DNA of 11,365 nt from JAGLGH01 sp034723595 (GCA_034723595.1 JAYEPB010000089.1:1-11365), one strand, 5' to 3'; positions 1-5,239 are shown, counted from the stretch's first letter. Program-made: numbers and translations. Notes: generated by a model from the letters alone, not told the origin.

Positions 1-1
1 C

Positions 2-961
2 TTAAAAGCATTAGCTGAGCTCAAAAAGAAAGGTCATAAAGTCGGGCAATTGAGATTTAAAGGCAAGAACTGGTTCAAATCTTTCACTTATAATCAAACA
101 GGATTTAGGTTGATTTATGCAGGTAAGCGATGCGACACTTTGCGATTGTCAAAGATTGGTGACCTTAAGATTAGATGCCATAGAAAGATTTATGGTAACA
201 TCAAACAATTATCTGTTAAGCGCGAATCTTCTGGTAAATGGTACGCTTCTTTGATTGAAGAATTGCCAAATAACATTAAAAAGTTAGATTTATCTTCAGT
301 GACAGAAGATAAAGTTGTAGGGATTGACTTGGGAATTAAGGCTGTAGTTTATGATAGTGACAATAGAAATACACTAAATCCTAAATATCTTCAACTTCAA
401 GCAATTAAACTTGCAAAGATTCAGCGCATATTTTCGCGTAAGAAAAACGGCAGCAATAATAAAGCAAAATATAGGATTTTGCTTGCAAGGCAACATGAAT
501 ATGCTGCTAATATTCGTGATGATTTTATTCATAAACTCAGCCATTATTATGTTGATAAATATGATATTATTGGTTTTGAGGATATGGATATTTCAGGATT
601 AGTCAAAGATAATAATTTAGCTAAAGAAATTTTGGACGCTTCATGGGGGAAATTACGACATTATGTATTTTACAAGGCTGAGAGTGCTGGTAAAATGTGC
701 GTTTTCGTCGAAACTAAAGGCACGACTTATACTTGCCATCATTGCAAAAAATATGTGCCAAAAAAGTTATGCGATAGGATTCATAAATGCCCTTCTTGTG
801 GCATCAAGATTCCTAGAGATTATAATTCTTCATTGGAAATCAAGTATCGTACTCTTATAGAGATAGGCATGGGACGTGCCGAATCAACGCCTGCAGAGAT
901 GGAAGCTCTATCCTTTCGAGGACAACTGCCTTCGGAGAAGCAGGAAGCCATGCCCCTTTAG
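2..961 (+). CDS. tnpB: TnpB RNA-guided DNA endonuclease (IS605 OrfB), 5'-truncated by window edge
   Basis: TnpB is the RNA-guided nuclease of IS200/IS605 elements and the ancestor of Cas12; it cuts DNA matching a guide carried by the element's omega RNA. The frame is open from base 2, and about 319 residues are visible. Full-length TnpB is usually near 370-400, so some 60-80 N-terminal residues are missing. A TTG at 50 is not a credible start, because homologous sequence (ending KKKGHKVGQ) lies upstream. The RuvC-like triad is intact: Asp in GIDLG (codon 326-328), Glu in IGFEDMD (578-580), Asp in PRDYNSS (818-820). The last motif departs from the usual DRDxNAA. A four-Cys zinc ribbon (CHHC, then CPSC) lies between the second and third acidic residues. 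The C-terminal GRAESTPAEMEAL tail is typical, and the stop codon falls in the terminal omega-RNA hairpin. It looks functional. Confidence 0.93.
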   Translation, partial: LKALAELKKKGHKVGQLRFKGKNWFKSFTYNQTGFRLIYAGKRCDTLRLSKIGDLKIRCHRKIYGNIKQLSVKRESSGKWYASLIEELPNNIKKLDLSSVTEDKVVGIDLGIKAVVYDSDNRNTLNPKYLQLQAIKLAKIQRIFSRKKNGSNNKAKYRILLARQHEYAANIRDDFIHKLSHYYVDKYDIIGFEDMDISGLVKDNNLAKEILDASWGKLRHYVFYKAESAGKMCVFVETKGTTYTCHHCKKYVPKKLCDRIHKCPSCGIKIPRDYNSSLEIKYRTLIEIGMGRAESTPAEMEALSFRGQLPSEKQEAMPL

Positions 962-976
962 GGCGTGGTAGTTCAC
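860..976 (+). ncRNA. Candidate TnpB omega RNA (reRNA) scaffold, overlapping the tnpB 3' end
   Basis: In this family the guide RNA is made from the 3' end of the element and overlaps the end of tnpB. Four hairpins follow one another here. GGCATG/CGTGCC is at 866-880 with a GGA loop. TCCT/AGGA is at 911-922 with a TTCG loop. CTG/CAG plus CTTC/GAAG is at 926-943 with one bulged C. An 8-bp CCATGCCC/GGGCGTGG stem is at 948-968 with one G-U pair and loop CTTTA. GGCATGG at 866-872 could instead pair with CCATGCC at 948-954, giving a long-range alternative. The hairpins are seen directly; function and exact ends are inferred from known systems. The 5' end is uncertain. The guide would begin right after about 976. 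Confidence 0.55.
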
Positions 977-1034
977 TCAATTAGATTTAAGATTTAGGTA
1001 AAAAAATGAAACTATTACTTAACCAAAACAAAGG

Positions 1035-1041
1035 TTTATAA
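1035..1041 (+). promoter_or_regulatory. Archaeal TATA box for archease (leaderless)
   Basis: TTTATAA is preceded by a purine-rich BRE-like stretch (AACAAAGG). Its centre is about 28 nt before the archease ATG at 1066, so transcription should start at or next to the start codon. No SD is present, in keeping with a leaderless mRNA. Confidence 0.55.
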
Positions 1042-1065
1042 CTAATTTCAATTATTGATAAAAAT

Positions 1066-1488
1066 ATGGAAAAAACAGATGAATATGAGTTTTTTGAACA
1101 TACAGGAGATGCTAAGTTCAGGGCTTATGGCAGTACAATTGAAGAAAGATTTACTAATGCAGCGCTTGCTATGTTTTCGCTGATAGTTGCCACAAAAGAG
1201 ATTGAACCAGTGCAGGAAAAGGAAATAGAGGTCGAAGGGAGTGATATTAAGCAGCTGCTATACAACTGGCTTGAAGAGATTCTGTTCCTGCTTGATGCAG
1301 ATGGTTTTTTTTTCAATAGTGTCAAAAGCATTGAGATAATGCAGAAAGGGCGTTCATATGCGCTTAGGGCTGTTCTTGCAGGCGATACATTTAAAGAGGA
1401 TTATCTGGTCTATGGCTCAGTAAAAGCAGTAACTTATGCAGAGATGGAAATTAAGAATGATTACCTTCAGGTTGTAGTAGATATTTAA
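1066..1488 (+). CDS. Archease, RtcB ligase activator
   Basis: Archease is a small metal-binding protein that speeds guanylylation of the RNA ligase RtcB and allows multiple turnover in tRNA exon ligation and RNA repair. The 140-residue length fits the family. The N-terminal signature is present (YEFFEHTGDAKFRAYG, with Asp15 in HTGD), as is the C-terminal end (KAVTYAEMEI ... VVVDI, penultimate Asp139). These conserved acidic residues match the known metal-binding and activity positions. The ATG at 1066 is supported by a TATA box 28 nt upstream and by family alignment. It lies 81 nt upstream of rtcB on the same strand, a classic archaeal pairing, so co-transcription is likely. Confidence 0.93.
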   Translation: MEKTDEYEFFEHTGDAKFRAYGSTIEERFTNAALAMFSLIVATKEIEPVQEKEIEVEGSDIKQLLYNWLEEILFLLDADGFFFNSVKSIEIMQKGRSYALRAVLAGDTFKEDYLVYGSVKAVTYAEMEIKNDYLQVVVDI

Positions 1489-1508
1489 AAACTTTACTTT
1501 GCAAATTT

Positions 1509-1569
1509 TTTAATAAATACTAATTAATTATAAAAAATGGGAGGGAAATGTAAATAAGCAGAAATCAAA
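1509..1569 (+). promoter_or_regulatory. rtcB upstream region: possible second promoter and misplaced SD with minimal ORFs
   Basis: An AT-rich TATA-like stretch (TTTAATAAATA, about 1509-1519) is followed by GGGAGGG at 1539-1545. The SD-like run is about 24 nt before the rtcB ATG, too far for ordinary use. It sits instead 2 nt before an ATG-TAA start-stop pair (1548-1553). It also lies inside a six-codon ORF, ATG 1537 to TAA 1555, that is in frame with rtcB. A TATA box at 1509-1519 would place the transcript start near 1540. The role is unknown. Confidence 0.3.
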
Positions 1570-2991
1570 ATGGAACTTAAAAAAATCAATGAATTCACAT
1601 GGCAGATTCCAAAGGAAGGTGGGATGAAAGTCCCTGTTATCATCTATGCTTCTGAAAAGATTCTGGAGAATATAAAGAAGGATAAGACATTGCAGCAGTC
1701 AATGAATGTGGCGCATTTAAAGGGGATACAGAAGGCATCTTACACAATGCCTGATGCTCATCAGGGTTATGGATTCCCAATAGGGGGTGTTGCGGCATTT
1801 GATATGGAAGAGGGCATAATAAGCCCTGGCGGAGTGGGTTTTGATATTAATTGCGGAGTTCGTCTTCTGAGAACAGACTTTAAAGCTGAGGATATATTAG
1901 ATAAGAGGCAAGATATTCTAAATGGGCTTTTCAGAGAAGTCCCCTGTGGAGTAGGCAAGGGAGGAATAACTCAGCTTTCCAGGGATGCGCTTAAGGATGT
2001 TCTTGAAAAAGGGGCAAAATGGGCTGTTGAGAACAGCTATGGCACAAATAAAGATCTTCTTACAAGTGAAGAAGGAGGATATATGGATAAAGCTGATGTT
2101 TCTGCAGTAAGTGATAGGGCGTTGAAGAGAGGGATGCCTCAGCTTGGTACATTGGGAAGCGGAAATCATTTTCTTGAGATGCAGAAAGTGGATAAGATAT
2201 ATAATCCAGAAGTTGCAAAAGCATTTGGCATAACAGGAGAAGGGCAGGTTACTGTAATGATACACTGTGGATCGAGAGGATTAGGCCATCAAATCGCTTC
2301 AGATTATATAAAGGAGATGGAAAGCAAATATGGATATAAGCATCTGCCTGATAGGCAACTGATAAATGCGCCAATCAATTCTGAGCTAGGAGATAAATAT
2401 TATAAAGCCATGTGCGCTGCTGTAAACTTTGCTTTTGCTAATCGCCATATGATTATGCACTGGATAAGAGATGTCTTTGAAAAGGTAATGGGGTCAAGCG
2501 AAGGTATGGATCTTGTGTATGATGTCTGTCATAATATTGCTAAGTTTGAGAAGCATAATATTGACGGAGAGATGAAAAAGGTATGTATACATAGGAAAGG
2601 AGCTACAAGAAGCTTTGGTCCAGGGAGAGAAGAGATACCTGAAAAATACCAATCAGTTGGCCAGCCAGTAATAATTCCTGGTAGTATGGGCACTGCTTCT
2701 TATCTTATGGTAGGAACTACAAAAGCTGAAGAGATAAGCTTTGGTTCTACTGCGCATGGAGCTGGAAGGCTTGCTTCAAGGCATGAGGCTTTGATAAAGT
2801 ATAGAGGAGACCAGATACGCGAGCAGTTGAGATCGCAGAATATCCTGATAAAGGCAAGTTCAATGCGAGGAATTGCAGAGGAAGCTCCTCAGGTATACAA
2901 GGATATTGATGAGGTTGTCAGAGTAAGCGACAAGCTTGAGATTGGAAAACCTGTAGCCAGGCTTGTGCCTTTGGGTGTTATGAAAGGTTAA
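1570..2991 (+). CDS. rtcB: tRNA-splicing ligase RtcB (GTP-dependent 3'-phosphate RNA ligase)
   Basis: RtcB joins 2',3'-cyclic phosphate or 3'-phosphate ends to 5'-OH ends, using GTP and Mn2+, via an RtcB-histidine-GMP intermediate. It seals tRNA halves after intron removal. At 473 residues it is full length and has no intein, although several archaeal RtcB genes carry one. Metal and active-site residues are visible: Cys95 in FDINCGVR, His200 in GSGNHF, His232 in IHCGSRG, His321 in VCHN, and His396 in HGAGR, the expected guanylylated residue. Other signatures are PDAHQGYGFPIGG (61-73), HRKGATRSF (341-349) and PGSMGTASY (370-378). ATG 1570 is the only ATG after the upstream in-frame TAA at 1555, and the N-terminus matches the family. 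Archease directly upstream is its cofactor. Confidence 0.97.
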   Translation: MELKKINEFTWQIPKEGGMKVPVIIYASEKILENIKKDKTLQQSMNVAHLKGIQKASYTMPDAHQGYGFPIGGVAAFDMEEGIISPGGVGFDINCGVRLLRTDFKAEDILDKRQDILNGLFREVPCGVGKGGITQLSRDALKDVLEKGAKWAVENSYGTNKDLLTSEEGGYMDKADVSAVSDRALKRGMPQLGTLGSGNHFLEMQKVDKIYNPEVAKAFGITGEGQVTVMIHCGSRGLGHQIASDYIKEMESKYGYKHLPDRQLINAPINSELGDKYYKAMCAAVNFAFANRHMIMHWIRDVFEKVMGSSEGMDLVYDVCHNIAKFEKHNIDGEMKKVCIHRKGATRSFGPGREEIPEKYQSVGQPVIIPGSMGTASYLMVGTTKAEEISFGSTAHGAGRLASRHEALIKYRGDQIREQLRSQNILIKASSMRGIAEEAPQVYKDIDEVVRVSDKLEIGKPVARLVPLGVMKG

Positions 2992-2992
2992 A

Positions 2993-3024
2993 AAATAAGA
3001 ACAAAGAATCAGGAAATCTTATTT
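2993..3024 (+). terminator. Weak AT-rich hairpin after rtcB
   Basis: AAATAAGA at 2993-3000 pairs with TCTTATTT at 3017-3024 across a 16-nt loop, starting 2 nt after the rtcB stop. T-rich DNA follows (ATTTCTC, and further on ATACTTTTTG near 3110-3119). Archaeal termination depends mostly on T-runs, so either part could end the transcript. The stem is too weak to be sure. Confidence 0.3.
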
Positions 3025-3141
3025 ATTTCTCATTATAATTGCTTATGATTGATTCAATACCTCTGATATTTAGATTATCCTTATTTATCCTGCTTTTCTT
3101 ATCAATCTTATACTTTTTGTGAATATTTCATATTTCATTAC

Positions 3142-3273
3142 ACTGAGAATTATAAATCAAAAACCTAAGCGGCTGAGTATGATCTTACAATGGGTTTTTG
3201 GTTATAAAAATATACCTTGCATATAATCATAGACCATTCTCAGTTACTGCAAACAGGGGGTATATTTTTATAA
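3142..3273. repeat. Cluster of three inverted repeats in the convergent rtcB / phosphoesterase spacer
   Basis: A perfect 15-bp inverted repeat (TTATAAAAATATACC at 3202-3216, complement at 3259-3273) reaches into the phosphoesterase stop codon. A 9-bp pair ACTGAGAAT/ATTCTCAGT is at 3142-3150 and 3236-3244. An 8-bp pair CAAAAACC/GGTTTTTG is at 3158-3165 and 3193-3200. The 9-bp and 15-bp pairs cross each other, so both together would form a pseudoknot. A direct repeat TATAAATCAA occurs at 3151-3160 and 3269-3278. The simplest role is a bidirectional 3' end for the two convergent transcripts. The rest of the 276-bp spacer is AT-rich with no ORF I can support. Confidence 0.45.
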
Positions 3274-3870
3274 ATCAATAATCTTCCCAAGCTTTCCTAC
3301 ATTGATCACTTTTGTATTTCCTATCATCTCTTCAATGCCTTCTGCTTCATGGACATGAGAGCATAGCATGAGGTCTGGCTGGAAACTGTCAATGGCTTTC
3401 CTTATTCCTTTACTTCCTGGAAATATGTTTGTGAACTTTTCCATCTTTGTGCCAGTTGGGTGGACATGAGTCACCATAATCTTCTTGTTAAGATACCTGA
3501 TTTTTTCAAACCCTTTATAGAGTGTCTCAAAAATTTCATCTTCATCAAGCTGGAACATACCTATATTTGCTCCGCCGCATCCGAAAAGCCCAATATCATT
3601 GTATCTGACTGAATAGCCATGAATGTTTTTCATTCCATAGAGTTCTGCCATAAAATCAGCAGTAGCAATAGTTTCATGATTACCAGGCACAAGAAGAACC
3701 TTTTGTTCTCTTTTAGCAAAATGTCCAAGAATATTTTCTGTTGATTGTTCAAAAAATGTGAGATCGCCGCATAATATCACTAAATCTACTTGTTCATCTT
3801 TTGCTTTTTTCGCAAGTTTCTCTGCAAGTCCTGTGTCTCCGTGTATATCGCCAGCTGCCAGAATTCTCAT
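3268..3870 (-). CDS. Calcineurin-like metallophosphoesterase (Icc/COG2129-type)
   Basis: This is a single-domain dimetal phosphoesterase of about 200 residues. The fold motifs appear in order: GDIHGD (Asp8, His10), CGDL (Asp36), GNHE (Asn64, His65), VTHVHP (His135) and CSHVHEAEG (His172, His174; the family's GHxH with Ser in place of Gly). The substrate cannot be told from sequence. I chose ATG 3870, three codons inside a possible TTG start at 3879, because MRILAAGDIHG matches the usual family N-terminus. An AAAGGT site lies 13 nt upstream of the ATG and would suit the TTG better, so the TTG remains possible. The gene starts 11 nt after the yrdC stop and is almost surely co-transcribed with it. 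No functional link to t6A synthesis is established. Confidence 0.85.
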   Translation of the reverse strand: MRILAAGDIHGDTGLAEKLAKKAKDEQVDLVILCGDLTFFEQSTENILGHFAKREQKVLLVPGNHETIATADFMAELYGMKNIHGYSVRYNDIGLFGCGGANIGMFQLDEDEIFETLYKGFEKIRYLNKKIMVTHVHPTGTKMEKFTNIFPGSKGIRKAIDSFQPDLMLCSHVHEAEGIEEMIGNTKVINVGKLGKIIDL

Positions 3871-3881
3871 CTTAATCAAAA

Positions 3882-4457
3882 TTACCTTTCTTTGATCTTG
3901 ATTTCCTTTTGAGAGAAATCAATTATCTTTGATGGCTTGCCATGCAATTCTCCATCACATAGGGCAAAATTTATATGAGCCTTAATGTGGGGATGCATAT
4001 CTTCCAATGATGTCATAAAAGTGTGTCCTGATATATTGGCGGATGTTGTTATTAAAGGTATATTTAATCTTGAAACTACATCACTGCACCAGTGATCAGG
4101 AATTCTTACTCCGATGGTATTAATATCTGGAATTACATGCTTAGATATTGCATTATGGTTATTTAGTTTGAGTATAAATGTATAAGGTCCAGGAAGTTTT
4201 TCTTCAATCCAGCTTTTTGCTGTTTCTCCAACTTCACAATTTTCATAAATCCATTCTTTGCTTGGAGCGATGACTGAAAATGGCATTTTTTGTCTGCCTT
4301 TTATTTTTCTTATCTTTTGGACAGATTGATTATCCCTTGCATTGCAGCCTATCCCATATATGGTATCTGTAGGATATACAAATATAGCTCCTTTGTTTAT
4401 GTCATACGCTAGTCTTTCTGGGTTTAATTTTGCTTCCTGTTGATTATAGACTTTCAT
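3882..4457 (-). CDS. Sua5/YciO/YrdC-family L-threonylcarbamoyladenylate synthase
   Basis: The enzyme makes threonylcarbamoyl-AMP from threonine, bicarbonate and ATP, the first step of the universal t6A37 modification of ANN-decoding tRNAs. The Kae1/KEOPS complex then uses the product. The 191 residues cover only the YrdC domain, so this is the short form without the Sua5 C-terminal domain. Visible motifs are VYPTDTIYGIG (27-37), the KIKGR (51-55) K-x-R-type nucleotide/HCO3-binding element, LPGPYTFIL (88-96), GVRIPDH (116-122) and PLITTSANISG (134-144). The ATG at 4457 has a TATA box centred 26 nt upstream and no SD, so it is probably leaderless. Related YciO/HypF-type domains exist, but the motif set fits the synthase. 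Confidence 0.87.
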   Translation of the reverse strand: MKVYNQQEAKLNPERLAYDINKGAIFVYPTDTIYGIGCNARDNQSVQKIRKIKGRQKMPFSVIAPSKEWIYENCEVGETAKSWIEEKLPGPYTFILKLNNHNAISKHVIPDINTIGVRIPDHWCSDVVSRLNIPLITTSANISGHTFMTSLEDMHPHIKAHINFALCDGELHGKPSKIIDFSQKEIKIKER

Positions 4458-4477
4458 ATACTCTTAGAATTCATGCT

Positions 4478-4488
4478 AATATAAAAGC
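4478..4488 (-). promoter_or_regulatory. TATA box for yrdC (leaderless)
   Basis: On the minus strand the box reads CTTTTATATTA and is centred about 26 nt before the yrdC ATG at 4457, the spacing expected for a leaderless archaeal transcript. Confidence 0.5.
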
Positions 4489-4525
4489 TTTTCTACAAAA
4501 TATTTCATTTTGAAATTCTTTGCTG

Positions 4526-4542
4526 AGTTTTGATATATTTTA
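4526..4542 (+). repeat. 17-bp direct repeat, copy 1
   Basis: AGTTTTGATATATTTTA is identical to 6006-6022. This copy lies upstream of yrdC; the other overlaps the 3' ends of two convergent genes. The two copies bracket hairpin repeats A and B, the small-ORF operon and the zinc-ribbon gene. Confidence 0.5.
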
Positions 4543-4545
4543 TAC

Positions 4546-4564
4546 CATCAGTCTGTGACTGGTG
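4546..4564. repeat. Hairpin repeat A (CCA-TCAGTC family)
   Basis: CATCAGTC pairs with GACTGGTG over 8 bp (one G-T) around a TGT triloop. With the preceding C, the arm reads CCATCAGT, as in the hairpins at 4623-4643 and 5019-5039. All three have a stem, a three-base loop TKT and the second-arm motif AYTGG, so they look like members of one repeat family. Confidence 0.5.
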
Positions 4565-4597
4565 TAATCAAGTGGTATTAAATATGCTCAATAGGGA

Positions 4598-4650
4598 GTG
4601 ACCCGAGGCGAAGCCGAGCATGCCACCAGTGTTTCACTGGTGGTGGTCAC
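4598..4650. repeat. Structured repeat B: three-way-junction palindrome with GCGAAGC mini-hairpin
   Basis: The outer stem GTGACC/GGTCAC (4598-4603 with 4645-4650) encloses two inner hairpins. One is GGC-GAA-GCC (4607-4615), which contains GCGAAGC, known to form an exceptionally stable DNA hairpin. The other is a perfect 9-bp CCACCAGTG/CACTGGTGG stem with TTT loop (4623-4643). The block is clearly richer in G and C than its surroundings. It could be a REP/MITE-like dispersed repeat or part of an untranslated RNA; no ORF crosses it sensibly. Confidence 0.55.
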
Positions 4651-4696
4651 GGACTTTTGACATATGTGGTGTGAGAAGATTGGGTGTGTAGGTTGG

Positions 4697-4731
4697 AGTT
4701 AAAAGTATATAAAATATTTAAAAAAAGAAAG
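4697..4731 (-). terminator. T-rich terminator after the small-ORF operon
   Basis: On the minus strand, directly after the stop of the second small ORF, the sequence runs CTTTCTTTTTTTAAATATTTT. A seven-T run (4726-4720) lies in a longer T-rich tract. Archaeal RNA polymerase stops at such oligo-T tracts without a hairpin. Its place right behind the ORF supports a transcription unit ending here. Confidence 0.5.
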
Positions 4732-4854
4732 TTAAATATTTTGCAGGTTTTTTCTCCTCACTCTCTGTGACCATATGATATTGTCAATTGTCTCAATTCT
4801 GTGTTGATAATCCTGCCATTCCATGAATTCCTTTTTTTTGAATAATCCTAACAT
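4732..4854 (-). CDS. Small ORF 2: 40-residue basic protein of unknown function
   Basis: I do not recognise this protein. It starts with ATG at 4854 and ends with TAA at 4732. A perfect GAGGTGA SD (4866-4860) lies 5 nt before the ATG and directly abuts the stop codon of small ORF 1, as expected for translational coupling. The product begins MLGLFKKKEFMEWQDYQ and ends WSQRVRRKNLQNI. It is Lys/Arg-rich at both ends, has two Trp, and could form one amphipathic helix over about residues 9-35. It has no Cys, no signal peptide and no clear membrane span. A T-rich terminator follows at once. It is too short for routine gene calling; the SD match, coupling and terminator are the case for it. Confidence 0.7.
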   Translation of the reverse strand: MLGLFKKKEFMEWQDYQHRIETIDNIIWSQRVRRKNLQNI

Positions 4855-4859
4855 TTATA

Positions 4860-4866
4860 TCACCTC
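4860..4866 (-). promoter_or_regulatory. Shine-Dalgarno site of small ORF 2
   Basis: GAGGTGA on the minus strand is a seven-base match to the archaeal anti-SD, 5 nt before ATG 4854. It begins immediately after the TAA of small ORF 1. Confidence 0.75.
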
Positions 4867-4983
4867 TTAAATCCATCTGTCGCTGAACTGTAAATCCAGG
4901 CTTTCATTTTTTATTGTTTTTTTTGTAAGGTTCTCTATTTGCTTGTAAAAAAGCTGTTGTATTGTTGTTTGACTTGTGTCCAT
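4867..4983 (-). CDS. Small ORF 1: 38-residue protein of unknown function
   Basis: I do not recognise this protein. It runs from ATG 4983 to TAA 4867, with a perfect GAGGTGA SD at 4996-4990 spaced 6 nt from the ATG. The product starts MDTSQTTIQQLFYKQIEN and ends SLDLQFSDRWI. It is polar, rich in Thr, Gln and Lys, with a likely amphipathic helix around residues 7-24. It has no Cys and no membrane segment. It is the first gene of a two-gene unit with small ORF 2, 12 nt downstream. Unlike most first genes in this window it has an SD and a long leader with a terminator-like hairpin (5013-5045), so its expression may be controlled in the leader. A longer open frame across 4904-5206 overlaps it in another frame but lacks a start signal. 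Confidence 0.68.
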   Translation of the reverse strand: MDTSQTTIQQLFYKQIENLTKKTIKNESLDLQFSDRWI

Positions 4984-4989
4984 TGTGTT

Positions 4990-4996
4990 TCACCTC
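4990..4996 (-). promoter_or_regulatory. Shine-Dalgarno site of small ORF 1
   Basis: GAGGTGA on the minus strand lies 6 nt before ATG 4983. It is identical to the SD of small ORF 2, 130 nt away. Confidence 0.75.
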
Positions 4997-4997
4997 G

Positions 4998-5050
4998 ATT
5001 TTAAAATAAAAGACTTTGCCGCCAGTCTTTGATTGGCGGTAAAGTTTTTT
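4998..5050 (-). promoter_or_regulatory. Terminator-like leader hairpin (hairpin repeat C), possible attenuator
   Basis: A continuous 15-bp stem (5013-5027 with 5031-5045, two G-T pairs, three-base loop) is the strongest hairpin in the window. On the minus strand it is followed at once by CTTTTATTTT and then by the SD of small ORF 1. That layout resembles an intrinsic terminator or attenuator in a 5' leader. On the plus strand it is followed by TTTTTT (5045-5050), so it could stop transcripts from either side. Its core, CCGCCAGTC-TTT-GATTGGCGG, belongs to the same repeat family as the hairpins at 4546-4564 and 4623-4643. Regulation is inferred. Confidence 0.55.
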
Positions 5051-5055
5051 ATTAT

Positions 5056-5130
5056 GGGACAGGATATGATTAACCAGAGGGATGGTTCTGTCGTTCTGTC
5101 CTAAACACCAGGTTTTCGCTAGCCTGATGT
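5056..5130 (-). ncRNA. Structured leader upstream of the small ORFs
   Basis: Two more hairpins lie upstream of the 5013-5045 stem. GGGACAG/CTGTCCT (5056-5062 with 5096-5102) encloses AACCA/TGGTT (5072-5076 with 5083-5087). ACACCAGG/CCTGATGT (5105-5112 with 5123-5130) has one mismatch. GACAG at 5058-5062 can pair with either copy of CTGTC (5088-5092 or 5096-5100), giving two alternative folds. If transcription starts near 5114, the first of these and the 5013-5045 stem lie in the leader. It matches no RNA family I know, and the strand assignment is inferred from the small ORFs. Confidence 0.4.
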
Positions 5131-5136
5131 AAAATC

Positions 5137-5144
5137 TTATATAA
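5137..5144 (-). promoter_or_regulatory. Candidate TATA box for the small-ORF operon
   Basis: TTATATAA is the best TATA match upstream of the small ORFs on the minus strand. It would place the transcript start near 5114, giving a leader of about 130 nt. The box is palindromic, so a plus-strand reading cannot be excluded. Confidence 0.35.
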
Positions 5145-5230
5145 CTATGAAGAATGCTTTCATTTAAATACTTCACAGCCAAGGGTGGCAAGTGGCAAGT
5201 GGGCATTTAGTTGAATTATTTAAGGAAAAA

Positions 5231-5239
5231 TATTTAAAG
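5231..5239 (+). promoter_or_regulatory. TATA box and BRE for the zinc-ribbon/Hsp20-like gene (leaderless)
   Basis: TATTTAAAG follows the purine-rich BRE-like AAGGAAAAA and is centred about 29 nt before ATG 5264. No SD is present, so a leaderless transcript is likely. Confidence 0.55.

Larger units (their letters stand above)
2..976 (+). mobile_element. IS200/IS605-family element, right part (left end outside window)
   Basis: The segment holds most of a tnpB gene followed directly by the structured right end typical of IS200/IS605 and IS607-type elements. The last recognisable piece is the hairpin at 948-968 followed by GTTCAC, so I place the right boundary at about 976, by analogy with other elements of the family. 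No tnpA is visible; it may lie upstream or be absent, as in many TnpB-only elements. The left end and target site are out of view. Archease follows only about 90 bp later, with its promoter intact. Confidence 0.7.

Noticed and set aside
983..996. Tandem AGATTTA just after the IS element right end
   Set aside because: Short AT-rich duplication; cannot be called a target-site duplication without the left end.
1006..1041. 11-codon ORF with AGGT upstream, before archease
   Set aside because: It ends inside the archease TATA box, and nothing else supports expression.
1570..2991. Intein within rtcB
   Set aside because: The motifs run without interruption and the length is normal for a mature protein, so no intein is present.
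4546..4650. Possible tRNA or known structural RNA in the hairpin region
   Set aside because: No cloverleaf, TTCRA or other tRNA signatures, and no RNase P or SRP RNA core motifs.
5066..5127. C/D-box-like motifs (ATGATTA and CTGA) in the leader
   Set aside because: Poor match to the C box, no C'/D' pair, no clear guide spacing; chance is enough.
5186..5202. Tandem TGGCAAG copies
   Set aside because: Only two full units; not a CRISPR or satellite array. No CRISPR-like repeat-spacer pattern occurs anywhere in the window.
4904..5206. 100-codon minus-strand ORF across the leader and small ORF 1
   Set aside because: It has no SD or suitably placed TATA box, reads through the strongest hairpin, has odd composition, and overlaps the SD-supported small ORF 1 in another frame.
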